A stretch of 64,000 nt of DNA from Candidatus Symbiothrix dinenymphae (GTDB lineage Bacteria > Bacteroidota > Bacteroidia > Bacteroidales > Azobacteroidaceae). How positions within the stretch are numbered: the first letter of the stretch is position 1; each line of letters opens with the position of its first letter. Shown here one piece after another: positions 40,890-49,902 of the stretch. The stretch lies in assembly GCA_001417715.1 (NCBI GenBank), contig BBRT01000032.1, positions 1 to 64,000 on the forward strand. The letters are read 5' to 3'. The position numbers were made by a program, and so were the translations under genes. The notes below the pieces were generated by a model, which was not told where the DNA came from, searched no databases, and saw only the letters and a list, made by a program, of their open reading frames with translations.

Positions 40890-42467
40890 TTATTTTTTCA
40901 CGATTTTGACTGTTTTTCCGCCTGACTGCAACAGATAAATGCCGTTGGGATAGCCCGAAAGGTCTATGCGGCTTTCATTTGTGCGGAGGAGCAATTCGCC
41001 GTTCAAAGTATGTAGAGAAGTGGCATAGTGCGTCTCTACGCCATTGTCGATATAAACCACACCTGTCGTGGGGTTGGGATAAACCGGTAAGAGCGTAGTG
41101 TGCCCACCGGATTCAATAGCGGTTGATGATGATGATGGATAGAAATCTTTCCAGACCGGAGCCGATTTGTAGAGAGGTTCTTTGCCCGACGGCGCGTTCA
41201 GCGTGCACGACCTGAGCGTAACCGAGCCAAACACATTACTTGGCACCTTTATCGGGCTATTCCACTTGACAGTCACACTTTTCAAACTGTCGCAATTGGA
41301 AAAAGCAAAACTTCCAATAGTTGCTACGCTTTCGGGAATGGTGACAGATGTAAGTCCGGAGCAAGCCCAAAACGCAGCATCTCCAATACTTCCCACACCG
41401 TTCGGAATAGTAAGTGCAGTTAAGGCATCACAACTATGAAAGGCACGGTCTGCAATGCTTTCCAATCTACTGTTTGCTGTAAATATAACGGAAACAAGAC
41501 TGTCACAACCGGCAAAAGCGGCATATCCAATACTTGTCACCTCATCCGGAACGTAAAGCGCTGTCTCGGCATTTTTAACAGGACAGGTAAGCAATATGAG
41601 TGCACCATCCGATAGCTTTTTGTAAAGCACCCCATCCACAGACTTAAAGGACGGATTATCGGGGTCAACATCAATTTTACGAAGACTGTGACAACCTTCA
41701 AAAGCACCCGCTCCAATACTCTCCACTGTTTTTGGGATAAAAATGGTGTCCAGCATACTACAGCCCCGAAAAGCACCCGCTCCAATACTGCGCAACGTTG
41801 GATTAGAAGGGATAGGATTAAGATTAATCCCGGTAATACTATCGCAATTGGCAAAAGCCTCTCGCAGTATTGCTGTTACGCCTCCTTCTCGCAGCTGACC
41901 CGGTCCGGGGGGGGACGGATTGAGTTTGTATTTATACAATAGTTTGCCAATGAAAATGTCTGCCGGTGCCTCACTATACCACGGCGTACCACTGAAAGCC
42001 TCACGCCCTACATTTGTTACATTTTGCAAATAAGTGTCAACAGTAGCGTCATAGAGAAAACTCTCGCAACCGGCAAAAGCCCAATCGCCAATAGTTGTTA
42101 GGCTATATTCAGGATAACCCGGAAAGGTAATAGAAGCAAGATTGATGCACCCTTGAAACGCAAAGTCACTGATAGAGGTAATGTTGCGACTCATTCTTAC
42201 AGTGGTAATAGTCGTTCTGTACTCATGCCATGGCACCGCTTTGGCTTCACCCCACTTTTTCATCGCCGTAGGAGTAGCGGTTGTATTCCCGAGTGTGTCC
42301 TTGACTTTAATGTCAAGGGTCGTGTGGTCAGCACTAAGTGTGGCAGTAAGAGAGTACATCTTATCGCGATTAGTAGCGTCAGAAGCACCAATGTTCCAAG
42401 TCGTTTGTGCAAAGCCGTTTACCGCAAGCAACAAACATACCACCGGAAATAAAAAAGTCCTTTTCAT
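40890..42467 (-). CDS. BspA-type leucine-rich-repeat surface protein with T9SS sorting domain
   Basis: 525 residues from the ATG at 42467 (MKRTFLFPVVCLLLAVNGFAQ, signal peptide). About ten LRR_5 units of the form AFxxCxxLxSVxIPxxVxxIGxxAF lie between residues 90 and 420. The C-terminal about 75 residues are a type A T9SS sorting domain (VYPNPTTGVVYIDN, YPNGIYLLQSGGKTVKIVKK), so the protein should be exported through the type IX system and anchored on the surface. A 28-bp inverted repeat inside the sorting domain encodes about residues 477-486 (ETHYATSLHT). Promoter TAAATTTG at 42504-42511 (- strand). Confidence 0.87.
   Translation of the reverse strand: MKRTFLFPVVCLLLAVNGFAQTTWNIGASDATNRDKMYSLTATLSADHTTLDIKVKDTLGNTTATPTAMKKWGEAKAVPWHEYRTTITTVRMSRNITSISDFAFQGCINLASITFPGYPEYSLTTIGDWAFAGCESFLYDATVDTYLQNVTNVGREAFSGTPWYSEAPADIFIGKLLYKYKLNPSPPGPGQLREGGVTAILREAFANCDSITGINLNPIPSNPTLRSIGAGAFRGCSMLDTIFIPKTVESIGAGAFEGCHSLRKIDVDPDNPSFKSVDGVLYKKLSDGALILLTCPVKNAETALYVPDEVTSIGYAAFAGCDSLVSVIFTANSRLESIADRAFHSCDALTALTIPNGVGSIGDAAFWACSGLTSVTIPESVATIGSFAFSNCDSLKSVTVKWNSPIKVPSNVFGSVTLRSCTLNAPSGKEPLYKSAPVWKDFYPSSSSTAIESGGHTTLLPVYPNPTTGVVYIDNGVETHYATSLHTLNGELLLRTNESRIDLSGYPNGIYLLQSGGKTVKIVKK
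41012..41039. repeat. 28-bp inverted repeat inside the T9SS sorting domain
   Basis: GTAGAGA (41012-41018) and TCTCTAC (41033-41039) frame an imperfect AGTGGCATAGTGCG centre. The outer and inner sequence matches the palindrome at 53886-53909, a different repeat family from the 32-bp arm. Confidence 0.65.
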
Positions 42468-42503
42468 ATATATATTTTTAATTTTTTTTTGAAAATTCGG
42501 GTG

Positions 42504-42511
42504 CAAATTTA
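42504..42511 (-). promoter_or_regulatory. TAAATTTG -7 box of the leucine-rich-repeat gene
   Basis: CAAATTTA on the + strand, 37 bases before the start at 42467. Confidence 0.45.
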
Positions 42512-42591
42512 CGGAATATTTTTCAATTGCGCAACAAAAAAAAAATTATTGGGTGCCCGCCTCGCAAATCGCTTTAATGCGGTTGCCCTGA

Positions 42592-42618
42592 ATAACTCAT
42601 AACTTTTTCGTACCTTTG
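42592..42618 (+). promoter_or_regulatory. Promoter of serA: CATAACT-type heptamers plus TACCTTTG box
   Basis: AATAACTCATAACTTTTTCG runs into TACCTTTG at 42611-42618. It matches the frr promoter at 25 of 27 positions or so. The start codon is 25 bases downstream. Confidence 0.6.
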
Positions 42619-42642
42619 CGCAAAATTTTTAAAACTGATTAT

Positions 42643-43563
42643 ATGAAGATTTTGATTGCTACAGACAAGCCTTTTGCGGCGGAAGCGGTGAAGGGCATTC
42701 GGGAGGTGGTTGACGGTGCCGGTATGCAGTTGGTGCTGTTGGAAAAGTATACGGAGAAAAAGCAGTTGCTGGATGCCGTGCGCGATGCGAACGCGATTAT
42801 TATTCGCAGCGACATCATTGATGCGGAAGTGTTGGATGCTGCCACGCAGTTGAAAATCGTGGTGCGTGCCGGTGCGGGCTACGACAATGTGGATTTGGCT
42901 GCTGCCACTGCCCACAATGTGGTGGTGATGAACACGCCCGGACAAAATTCCAATGCCGTGGCGGAACTGGCGCTCGGCTTGATGGTTTATGCCGTGCGCA
43001 ATGCCTACGATGGCAGTTCGGGTAGTGAATTGCAGGGCAAGAAGTTAGGCATCCACGCTTATGGCAATGTAGGGCGCAATGTGGCACGCATCGCCAAAGG
43101 TTTCGGCATGGAAATCTACGCCTACGATGCCTTCTGTCCCAAAGAAGTGATTGAAAACGATGGCGTGAAAGCTCTTTCGTCAGCCGACGAACTCTACGCC
43201 ACCTGCCAATTCATATCGCTGCACATCCCGGCAACGGCTGAAACAAAAAATTCCATCAACGCCACCCTGCTCGACAAGATGCCCAAAGGCGCAGTTTTGG
43301 TCAACACGGCACGCAAAGAAGTCATCAACGAAGCCGACTTGCTCAAAGTGCTGGAAGCTCGCCCCGACTTCAAATACGTGACGGACATCATGCCGGACAA
43401 AGACGCCGAAGTAAAAGAAAAATTTGCCAAACGCTACTTCTCCACCCCGAAAAAGATGGGTGCACAGACCGCAGAAGCCAACAACAACGCAGGCGTAGCG
43501 GCAGCAAAGCAAATTGTAGATTTTCTCGTAAACGGCAACACCAAATTTCAGGTGAATAAATAA
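42643..43563 (+). CDS. serA: D-3-phosphoglycerate dehydrogenase
   Basis: 306 residues from the ATG at 42643 (MKILIATDKPFAAEAVKGI). A D-isomer 2-hydroxyacid dehydrogenase: nucleotide-binding GIHAYGNVGRNVARIAKGFG, catalytic region VVRAGAGYDNVD, NTARKEVINEADL. The C-terminal FSTPKKMGAQTAEANNNAG is the Bacteroidota SerA signature. It oxidises 3-phosphoglycerate in serine synthesis. There is no ACT domain, as usual for this short type. serC is not adjacent. It is followed 20 bases later by the SUMF1-type gene. Confidence 0.93.
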   Translation: MKILIATDKPFAAEAVKGIREVVDGAGMQLVLLEKYTEKKQLLDAVRDANAIIIRSDIIDAEVLDAATQLKIVVRAGAGYDNVDLAAATAHNVVVMNTPGQNSNAVAELALGLMVYAVRNAYDGSSGSELQGKKLGIHAYGNVGRNVARIAKGFGMEIYAYDAFCPKEVIENDGVKALSSADELYATCQFISLHIPATAETKNSINATLLDKMPKGAVLVNTARKEVINEADLLKVLEARPDFKYVTDIMPDKDAEVKEKFAKRYFSTPKKMGAQTAEANNNAGVAAAKQIVDFLVNGNTKFQVNK

Positions 43564-43583
43564 CGGAGTACTTTGCAGGCTCA

Positions 43584-44300
43584 ATGAAAAAAAAATTAGC
43601 ATTATTTATCTCCCTCACCCCATTTACGATGGGGTTTGGGCAAACGGATGCGGTGGAAGAAGATTCGCTGTTTAATCCGCTTGACATCGAAATGGTGTTT
43701 GTGGAGGGCAGCAAAAAGTTTGCTGTTGCCGACTTTTACATTGGCAAATATGAGGTGACACAGGAGCAGTGGGAGGCTGTGATGGGCGACAATCCTGCCG
43801 ATTATCGGGTCTATGACCACCCTGTGGAGCATGTCAGTTGGAACGATGTGAAGCAATTTCTCACTAAATTGAACACCCTGACAGGTAAAGAATATCGCCT
43901 CCCCACGGAAAAGGAATGGGCTTATGCCGCAAGTGGCGGCAAAAAAGACGAGCCGTATAAGTTTGCCGGTGGCGATAAAATCGGTGCAGTGGGGTGGTAT
44001 GCCGGCAACTCCGAACAGGCAACGCATCCTGTTGGAACGAAACAGCCCAATTCGTTGGGCATTTATGACATGACCGGCAATGTGTGGGAGTGGTGTGAAG
44101 ATTGCTATGATGCGAAGTGTATGTATCGCGTGTTTCGCGGCGGCAGTTGGCTCAATCCGCCGGAGTTTTGCGAAATACCCTATCGCAACTACTTCATGCC
44201 GGTGTATCGCTACGACTATCTGGGAGTCCGCGTGGTTTATTCAGCCCCAAAAGCCATCCCAAAAGCAGCCACTCCCAAAACAGCCACTCCAAAAAAGTAG
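43584..44300 (+). CDS. SUMF1/EgtB/PvdO-type protein (formylglycine-generating-enzyme fold)
   Basis: 238 residues with a signal peptide (FTMGFGQ). The fold's landmarks are FYIGKYEVTQEQWEAVMG, HVSWNDVKQFL, YRLPTEKEWAYAASGG, GNVWEWCEDCYD and RVFRGGSW. True formylglycine-generating enzymes use two cysteines near the C-terminal core; here only CEIPYRN is found after GGSW, so sulfatase activation is doubtful and a structural or binding role in the envelope is as likely. The C-terminus is a short AATPKTATPKK tail. It probably shares the serA promoter. Confidence 0.75.
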   Translation: MKKKLALFISLTPFTMGFGQTDAVEEDSLFNPLDIEMVFVEGSKKFAVADFYIGKYEVTQEQWEAVMGDNPADYRVYDHPVEHVSWNDVKQFLTKLNTLTGKEYRLPTEKEWAYAASGGKKDEPYKFAGGDKIGAVGWYAGNSEQATHPVGTKQPNSLGIYDMTGNVWEWCEDCYDAKCMYRVFRGGSWLNPPEFCEIPYRNYFMPVYRYDYLGVRVVYSAPKAIPKAATPKTATPKK

Positions 44301-44379
44301 TGCACCCTGCCTCTTCCCTACACTTATATCCAAACTAAAACGCAGTCGTGGTCGGAAGATTGGTTGGATGTTGAATTTA

Positions 44380-44394
44380 CGGGCTGAAAGCCCG
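44380..44394. terminator. Possible hairpin terminator after the serA operon
   Basis: CGGGCT (44380-44385), loop GAA, AGCCCG (44389-44394). There is no T-run directly after it; the MITE follows. It may be another small repeat rather than a terminator. Confidence 0.35.
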
Positions 44395-44396
44395 AA

Positions 44397-44497
44397 CCGT
44401 CATTGCGGGCTTGACCCGCAATCCCCTGTTCTACATCGCTCTGTAGCACAACATTCAGCTCATTTTCAGGGGATTGCGGGTCAAGCCCGCAATGACG
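44397..44497. mobile_element. Second MITE-like element, opposite orientation
   Basis: Arms 44397-44428 and 44467-44498 are inverted copies (31 of 32). The 38-bp core is about 85% identical to the reverse complement of the core at 5959-5996. No clear target duplication is seen here. Confidence 0.85.
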
Positions 44498-44577
44498 ATA
44501 ATAACGAAATTAACAAACATTAACATATTGAAGTGTTAAAGTTTAGAAAATCTATTGTCAATTCAAAAAACATTCCT

Positions 44578-44585
44578 TACCTTTG
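44578..44585 (+). promoter_or_regulatory. TACCTTTG -7 box of the susCD locus
   Basis: TACCTTTG at 44578-44585, 61 bases before the susC start at 44647. Confidence 0.55.
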
Positions 44586-44646
44586 CCGCCGAATTGTCAT
44601 AGTGGCAGTTCACAACAAATTTTGTTAAACATTAAAAATAAAATTT

Positions 44647-47600
44647 ATGAAAGAAAAGTTCAAATGTAAGAAGTTTGCAAACTTTGCAAAAACTTTGCTT
44701 CTAAGCAGCATTCTCTTGGGGGGGGGGGGGCGCAAAGCATTCGCGCTGAGGCACCGCAGGAGGCGCCGCAAGTTACAAATGCTTCGGCACGGACAAAGAC
44801 CGTTACCGGTTTCGTGTACGATGAAACCGGAGATGGAGTCCCCGGTTCCACCATCACCATCAAAGGGAGCTCTCGTGGAGTAGTAACCGACTTGGATGGT
44901 TCATTCAAAATAGACGTTTCGCCGACGGATGTTTTGGAAGTTTCTTTTTTGGGGTATGACACCTACACTGTGACGGTGGGCGACAAGGCGAGTTTTGTGA
45001 TTCCGCTCAAGCCCAAGTCGAATGAATTGGATGAAGTGACCATTGTTGCTTTCGGCAAGCAGAAGAAGGAAAGCGTGATTTCTGCCATTACCACCATCAA
45101 CACCAAAGATTTGAAGGTGCCGAGCAGCAACCTCTCCACAGCACTTGCAGGGCGTGTGGCAGGTATGGTTTCCTATCAAACGAGTGGTGAGCCGGGGCAG
45201 GACGATGCCAGCTTCTTCGTGCGCGGCGTTACTTCGCTCACTTATGCCAGCGGACCGCTTATCCTGATTGACGGCGTGGAAATGTCATCGGCAGACCTTT
45301 CGCGGATGCAGCCCGATGATATTGCCAGTTTCTCCATCATGAAAGATGCTACAGCAACGGCTTTGTATGGTGCTCGCGGTGCCAATGGCGTCATTCTTAT
45401 CACCACCAAGGAAGGAAAGGAAGGCGCAACTACCATAACATTCAGAACAGAGACTTCCATATCCGAGCCGACCTTTAAAGTTAAATTTGCCGACCCTATC
45501 ACTTATATGCGATTGAACAACGAGGCGGTCTTGACGAGAGATCCAAGAGGCTATGTGCCCTACTCGCAGGAAAAGATTGACAACACCATGGATCCGAACA
45601 GGAATCAATACATGTATCCTGCCAATGACTGGTATGACATGCTGATGGAAGACCATACCGTTAATTACCGCACTAATCTGAATGTGAGTGGTGGCGGCAA
45701 GGTAGCCAGATACTATGTGGCGGCTACCTACAATCAGGACAATGGAAATCTGAAAATGGACAAACAGAATAACTTTAACAACAACATTGACCTCAAAAAA
45801 TACCAGTTGCGTTCGAATGTCAATATCAATCTGACTAAAACCACAGAAGCCATTGTGCGTTTGTCAGGTACTTTTGACGATTATCAGGGACCCTTGGACG
45901 GAGGCGATGCGCTGTACAATAAAATAGTAAGGGCAGACCCCGTGTCGTTTGCCCCCAAATATGCACCGGACGAATTAAACTCTTATGTGCAACATATTTT
46001 ATTTGGCAATGCTGACGTCGGCAATCATATCAATCCGTATGCCGATATGGTAAAGGGGTATAAAGAATACAACAGGTCAAAAATGATGGCGCAGTTCGAA
46101 TTAAAACAAAATTTGGACTTTGTTACTCCCGGGTTGGCGATAAGAGCCTTGTACTCAACCAATCGGTATTCACTCCATGAGATAAAAAGAGAATACAAGC
46201 CGTATTATTACGACATAGTTGCTTATGACAAATCCACAGACAAGTATATCTTGAGACATTTAAATACTGCTGCAGGGGCGTCTGAAGAATTTTTAGGTTA
46301 TACAGAAGAGCCCAGGGTAATCCAGACCACCAATTACACTGAAGCGGCTGTAAATTATGACCGTACATTTGCAGATAAACATGCTGTCAGCGGTTTGTTG
46401 GTGTTTACCATGCGGAATTATTCGGAAGCCAATGCCGTATCTTTAATCTCATCTTTGCCTCACAGAAATATCGGTTTTTCGGGTAGAGCTACTTATGCCT
46501 TTGACAGTCGGTATTTTACAGAATTTAATTTCGGATACAACGGTTCGGAAAGATTTGCCAAGGAAGAACGGTTTGGATTTTTCCCTTCCGCCGGATTGGG
46601 CTGGATCATATCCAATGAAGGTTTTTGGTCGAATAGTTTGGAACTTGAGAGAATAATACCCAAATTGAAATTTAAAGCCACTTATGGATTAGTTGGAAAC
46701 GACGCCATCGGAAATGTAACCGACAGATTCTTTTATTTATCGGATGTGAGAATTGGCAGCCTTTCCGGTAGGAGTTATAATTTTGGATATAATTTTGACC
46801 AAACGAAGTATGGTACCACTATAGACAAATATCCAAATGATAAGATTACATGGGAAACAGCCAAGAAGATGAATTTGGGGATTGAGATGAATCTGTTTGG
46901 CAAATTGGAATTTATGGCTGATTATTATACCGAGAATCGATCAGGCATCTTGTTAGACAGAGCGTATGTGCCTGCAAGCATGGGATTTATGTTCACACCT
47001 CAGGCAAACCTTGGTAAGGCAGATGGAAGCGGAATAGATTTTTCCGTTGATTATGAGCACAGTTTCAATAAGGATTTCTGGCTCACCGGCAGGGTGAATT
47101 TCACTTATGCCACCACCAAATTTACCGAATACGAGGAAATTGATTATTCCGATACCCCTTGGAAGTCCATGATAGGACAACCCGTTTCACAGAAATTCGG
47201 GTATGTGGCAGAACGGTTATTTGTTGACGATTACGAAGTTCTCAATTCGCCTTCTCAAAACTTCAACGATACCCGTCCGCTTATGGGCGGTGACATCAAA
47301 TACAAAGACCTTGACGGCGATGGTCAAATTACCGAATTGGACATGGTGCCCATCGGATTTCCATCCGAACCTCAAATCATATACGGGTTTGGATTATCGT
47401 CCGGATATAAAGGACTGGACTTCTCATTTTTCTTCCAAGGGTTAGGACAACGTTCTTTCTGGATTGACGCGGCAACAACCGCTCCTTTTCTGGATACAGA
47501 CGACAACAGTGCGACTATATCCAAAAACGCCCTGTTGCAGGCTTATGCAGATAACCACTGGTCGGAAGACAACCGGAATTTGTTTGCGCTATGGCCCCGC

Positions 47601-47873
47601 CTTTCCGACCAAAGAGTAGAAAACAATGTACAGACAAGTACATGGTTTATGCGGGATGGCAGTTTCCTGCGCCTGAAATCGGCAGAATTGGGATACACCA
47701 TACCGGAACGCATTACCAATAAAATCAAAATGAAAGCGTTCCGCGTTTATGTTAGTGGAACCAATCTGCTCACTTTCAGCCACTTTAAATTGTGGGATCC
47801 GGAAATGGCCGGTAATGGCTTGGGGTATCCACTGCAAAGAGTTTATAATCTTGGTTTACAATTCACTTTTTAA
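44647..47873 (+). CDS. susC: SusC/RagA TonB-linked outer-membrane transporter, frame broken at a poly-G tract
   Basis: The start codon at 44647 opens a signal peptide (KTLLLSSILLGG). A run of 13 Gs follows (44718-44730), after which the original frame soon fails. The true mature sequence continues in another frame from AQSIRAEAPQEAP, through the carboxypeptidase-like domain (VTGFVYDETGDGVPGSTITI), the plug (VPSSNLSTALAGRVAGM, GVILITTKEGKEG) and the beta-barrel to YNLGLQFTF at 47873. With 11 or 14 Gs the gene would be whole (about 1075 residues). It imports oligosaccharides or peptides with SusD, powered by TonB. Either the locus is phase-variable and captured OFF, or the homopolymer is misread. 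Confidence 0.88.
44718..44730. repeat. Poly-G tract (13 G) in the susC signal peptide
   Basis: Thirteen Gs immediately after the hydrophobic core codons. Gain of one or loss of two Gs restores the susC frame. Confidence 0.9.
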
Positions 47874-47884
47874 AATTACATAAT

Positions 47885-49828
47885 ATGAAAAAGTTAGTAT
47901 ATTCTTTATTTTTTATGATTTTTTGTTGTTCATGCGATAGTTATTTGGACATTGTGCCGGATAATGTAGCAACAATTGATTATCTTTTTCGCGACAGGGC
48001 CGGTGCCGAGCAATATCTTACCACCCTCTACTCTTACCAGCCATACATTGGTGATCCGGCTTCTGATCCCGGACTGATGGGGGGAGACGATACATGGTCG
48101 TATATAGACCAAGTAGGGCTTAGGGATTTAGGAGATATGGCCTGTTTCAATCTCAAACGGTCACAAAATATCAATTCGCCCTTGGTGAATTGGTGGGAAG
48201 GGCTGAATCAGGGGAGAAGTACATTCAGATTACTCCGAGATTGCAATATTTTCCTTGAAAATCTGGATAAGGTAGGCCCGGATTTAAAGGAAGCCGAAAA
48301 AGAACGTTGGAGAGCTGAAGCGAAATTTTTAAAAGCCTATTATCATTACTATGCGTTGCGCATGTATGGGCCTATCCCTTTGGTTAAAGAAAACTTACCG
48401 ATAGATGCCGAGATAGCAGAAACAAGAGTATATCGGGATAAATTTGACGATTGTATAGATTATATTGTACAGTTGATAGACGAAGCCGTACCCAATCTTC
48501 CACTGGTTATTACTGACGTTTCCAGTGAATTGAGACGAATCACGCAACCGATAGCATTGGCTATCAAAGCGGAACTATTGGTGACGGCAGCGAGTCCTCT
48601 GTTCAATCACAATCCGGATTATGAACAATTTAAAGACAACAGAGGCGTCTATCTTTTTGAAAGCAAATTAAGTAAAAAAGAGAAGTGGGAACGTGCCGCA
48701 ATTGCCTGCAAAAATGCCATTGATACGGCAGAATTAACGCAGCAAATTGAATTGTACGATTTTTCTAAATCAGCTTACTACGCGAACTATGCCGGGCTTT
48801 CAGATACCAGTAAATGGGTGATGACATTACGTACCGTTGTTACAGACCGATGGAATAGTGAAATCATCTGGGGAACTCGCAACAATTGTTCTTATTGGAC
48901 ATCTCCTAAATTTTTAACGGCTCAAGCAGGAATATCTGCGGAACCTCGCATTGCTCCCACGATGCGCATGGTAGAATTGTTTTACAGTAATAATGGCGTA
49001 CCTATCGAAGAAGACAAGTTTTATGACTATACCAATCGTTTTAAGGCAGAACCGGCTCCCCCCGATCAGCACTTATTTATGATTACAAATGGTATTCGCC
49101 CAATCGCCAAAATTAATATGCATCGGGAACTAAGATTTTATGCTAATTTGGGATTTGACGGAGGTTATTGGGTAGGGAGTGGTAGAAATTTGGATGGTGA
49201 TGCCACTCCGACGTCTTCGGCTGCTTGGCCGCTGTATATGTTGCAAGGCGAGGCGTCCGGCAATTCTGCGGGAGGAATCAGATATTCCGTTACCGGATAT
49301 ATCATCAAGAAATTATCGCATAGCGAAGATCAGTACAATGCGGCAAATACCGATCATGTTCGAACAGTATCATCTTTTCCCATCATACGTTTGGCTGATT
49401 TGTATTTATTGTATGCCGAAGCGTTGAACGAAAGTGTGGATAATCCTACCCCGGCGGTTTATGAATATGTGGATTTGGTAAGGGCCAGGGCAAAATTGAA
49501 AGGTGTGGTGGAAAGTTGGACAGACTACTCAACCAACCCCGGCAAACCCAACACTCAAAGCGGTATGCGTGACATCATCAGACAAGAACGCATGATTGAA
49601 CTTGCTTTTGAAGGGAAACGCTTTTGGGATATTCGACGCTGGTTACTTTCCGAAACATGGTTGAACAAACCTATCAGGGGATGGAATACACTTGGTGCAG
49701 TTCCTGATGATTATTACCATGTGACGACACTGAGTCAATTGAAGTTCAACAAAAGGGAGTATCTATGGCCTATCCGTCTGGGAGAATTGTTGAGAAATCC
49801 AAACTTGGAACAAAACCCGGGATGGTAG
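47885..49828 (+). CDS. susD: SusD/RagB nutrient-binding lipoprotein
   Basis: 647 residues with a lipoprotein signal (MIFCCSC, Cys17) and the SusD pattern DSYLDIVPDN, AEAKFLKAYYHYYALRMYG and LADLYLLYAEALNE, ending GKRFWDIRRWLL and LNPNLEQNPGW-like (RNPNLEQNPGW). It forms the lid over SusC at the cell surface. It follows susC by 11 bases. The substrate cannot be told; no glycoside hydrolase lies in the window part of the locus. Confidence 0.93.
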   Translation: MKKLVYSLFFMIFCCSCDSYLDIVPDNVATIDYLFRDRAGAEQYLTTLYSYQPYIGDPASDPGLMGGDDTWSYIDQVGLRDLGDMACFNLKRSQNINSPLVNWWEGLNQGRSTFRLLRDCNIFLENLDKVGPDLKEAEKERWRAEAKFLKAYYHYYALRMYGPIPLVKENLPIDAEIAETRVYRDKFDDCIDYIVQLIDEAVPNLPLVITDVSSELRRITQPIALAIKAELLVTAASPLFNHNPDYEQFKDNRGVYLFESKLSKKEKWERAAIACKNAIDTAELTQQIELYDFSKSAYYANYAGLSDTSKWVMTLRTVVTDRWNSEIIWGTRNNCSYWTSPKFLTAQAGISAEPRIAPTMRMVELFYSNNGVPIEEDKFYDYTNRFKAEPAPPDQHLFMITNGIRPIAKINMHRELRFYANLGFDGGYWVGSGRNLDGDATPTSSAAWPLYMLQGEASGNSAGGIRYSVTGYIIKKLSHSEDQYNAANTDHVRTVSSFPIIRLADLYLLYAEALNESVDNPTPAVYEYVDLVRARAKLKGVVESWTDYSTNPGKPNTQSGMRDIIRQERMIELAFEGKRFWDIRRWLLSETWLNKPIRGWNTLGAVPDDYYHVTTLSQLKFNKREYLWPIRLGELLRNPNLEQNPGW

Positions 49829-49829
49829 A

Positions 49830-49880
49830 TTGAGTTATGAGTTATGAGTTATGAGTTAAAAATTAAAAATTAAAAGTTAT
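49830..49880. repeat. GAGTTAT heptamers and A/T-rich repeats between susD and the next lipoprotein
   Basis: Three to four GAGTTAT units are followed by AAAAATT units. The last GTTATG overlaps a possible start codon at 49879. Confidence 0.7.
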
Positions 49881-49902
49881 GAATAATTTAAAATTAAAAG
49901 AT

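Larger units (their letters stand above)
44301..44646. other. Intergenic region with hairpin, MITE copy and susC promoter
   Basis: 346 bases. It holds a short perfect hairpin CGGGCT-GAA-AGCCCG (44380-44394), the second MITE copy (44397-44497) and the TACCTTTG box of susC (44578-44585). No gene is seen. Confidence 0.7.

Noticed and set aside
41914-41920. G/C run in the leucine-rich-repeat gene as a second phase-variable tract
   Set aside because: The run is shorter and the gene is in frame on both sides; the encoded NPSPPGPGQLREGG replaces a normal loop of about the same length, so no insertion or switching is supported.
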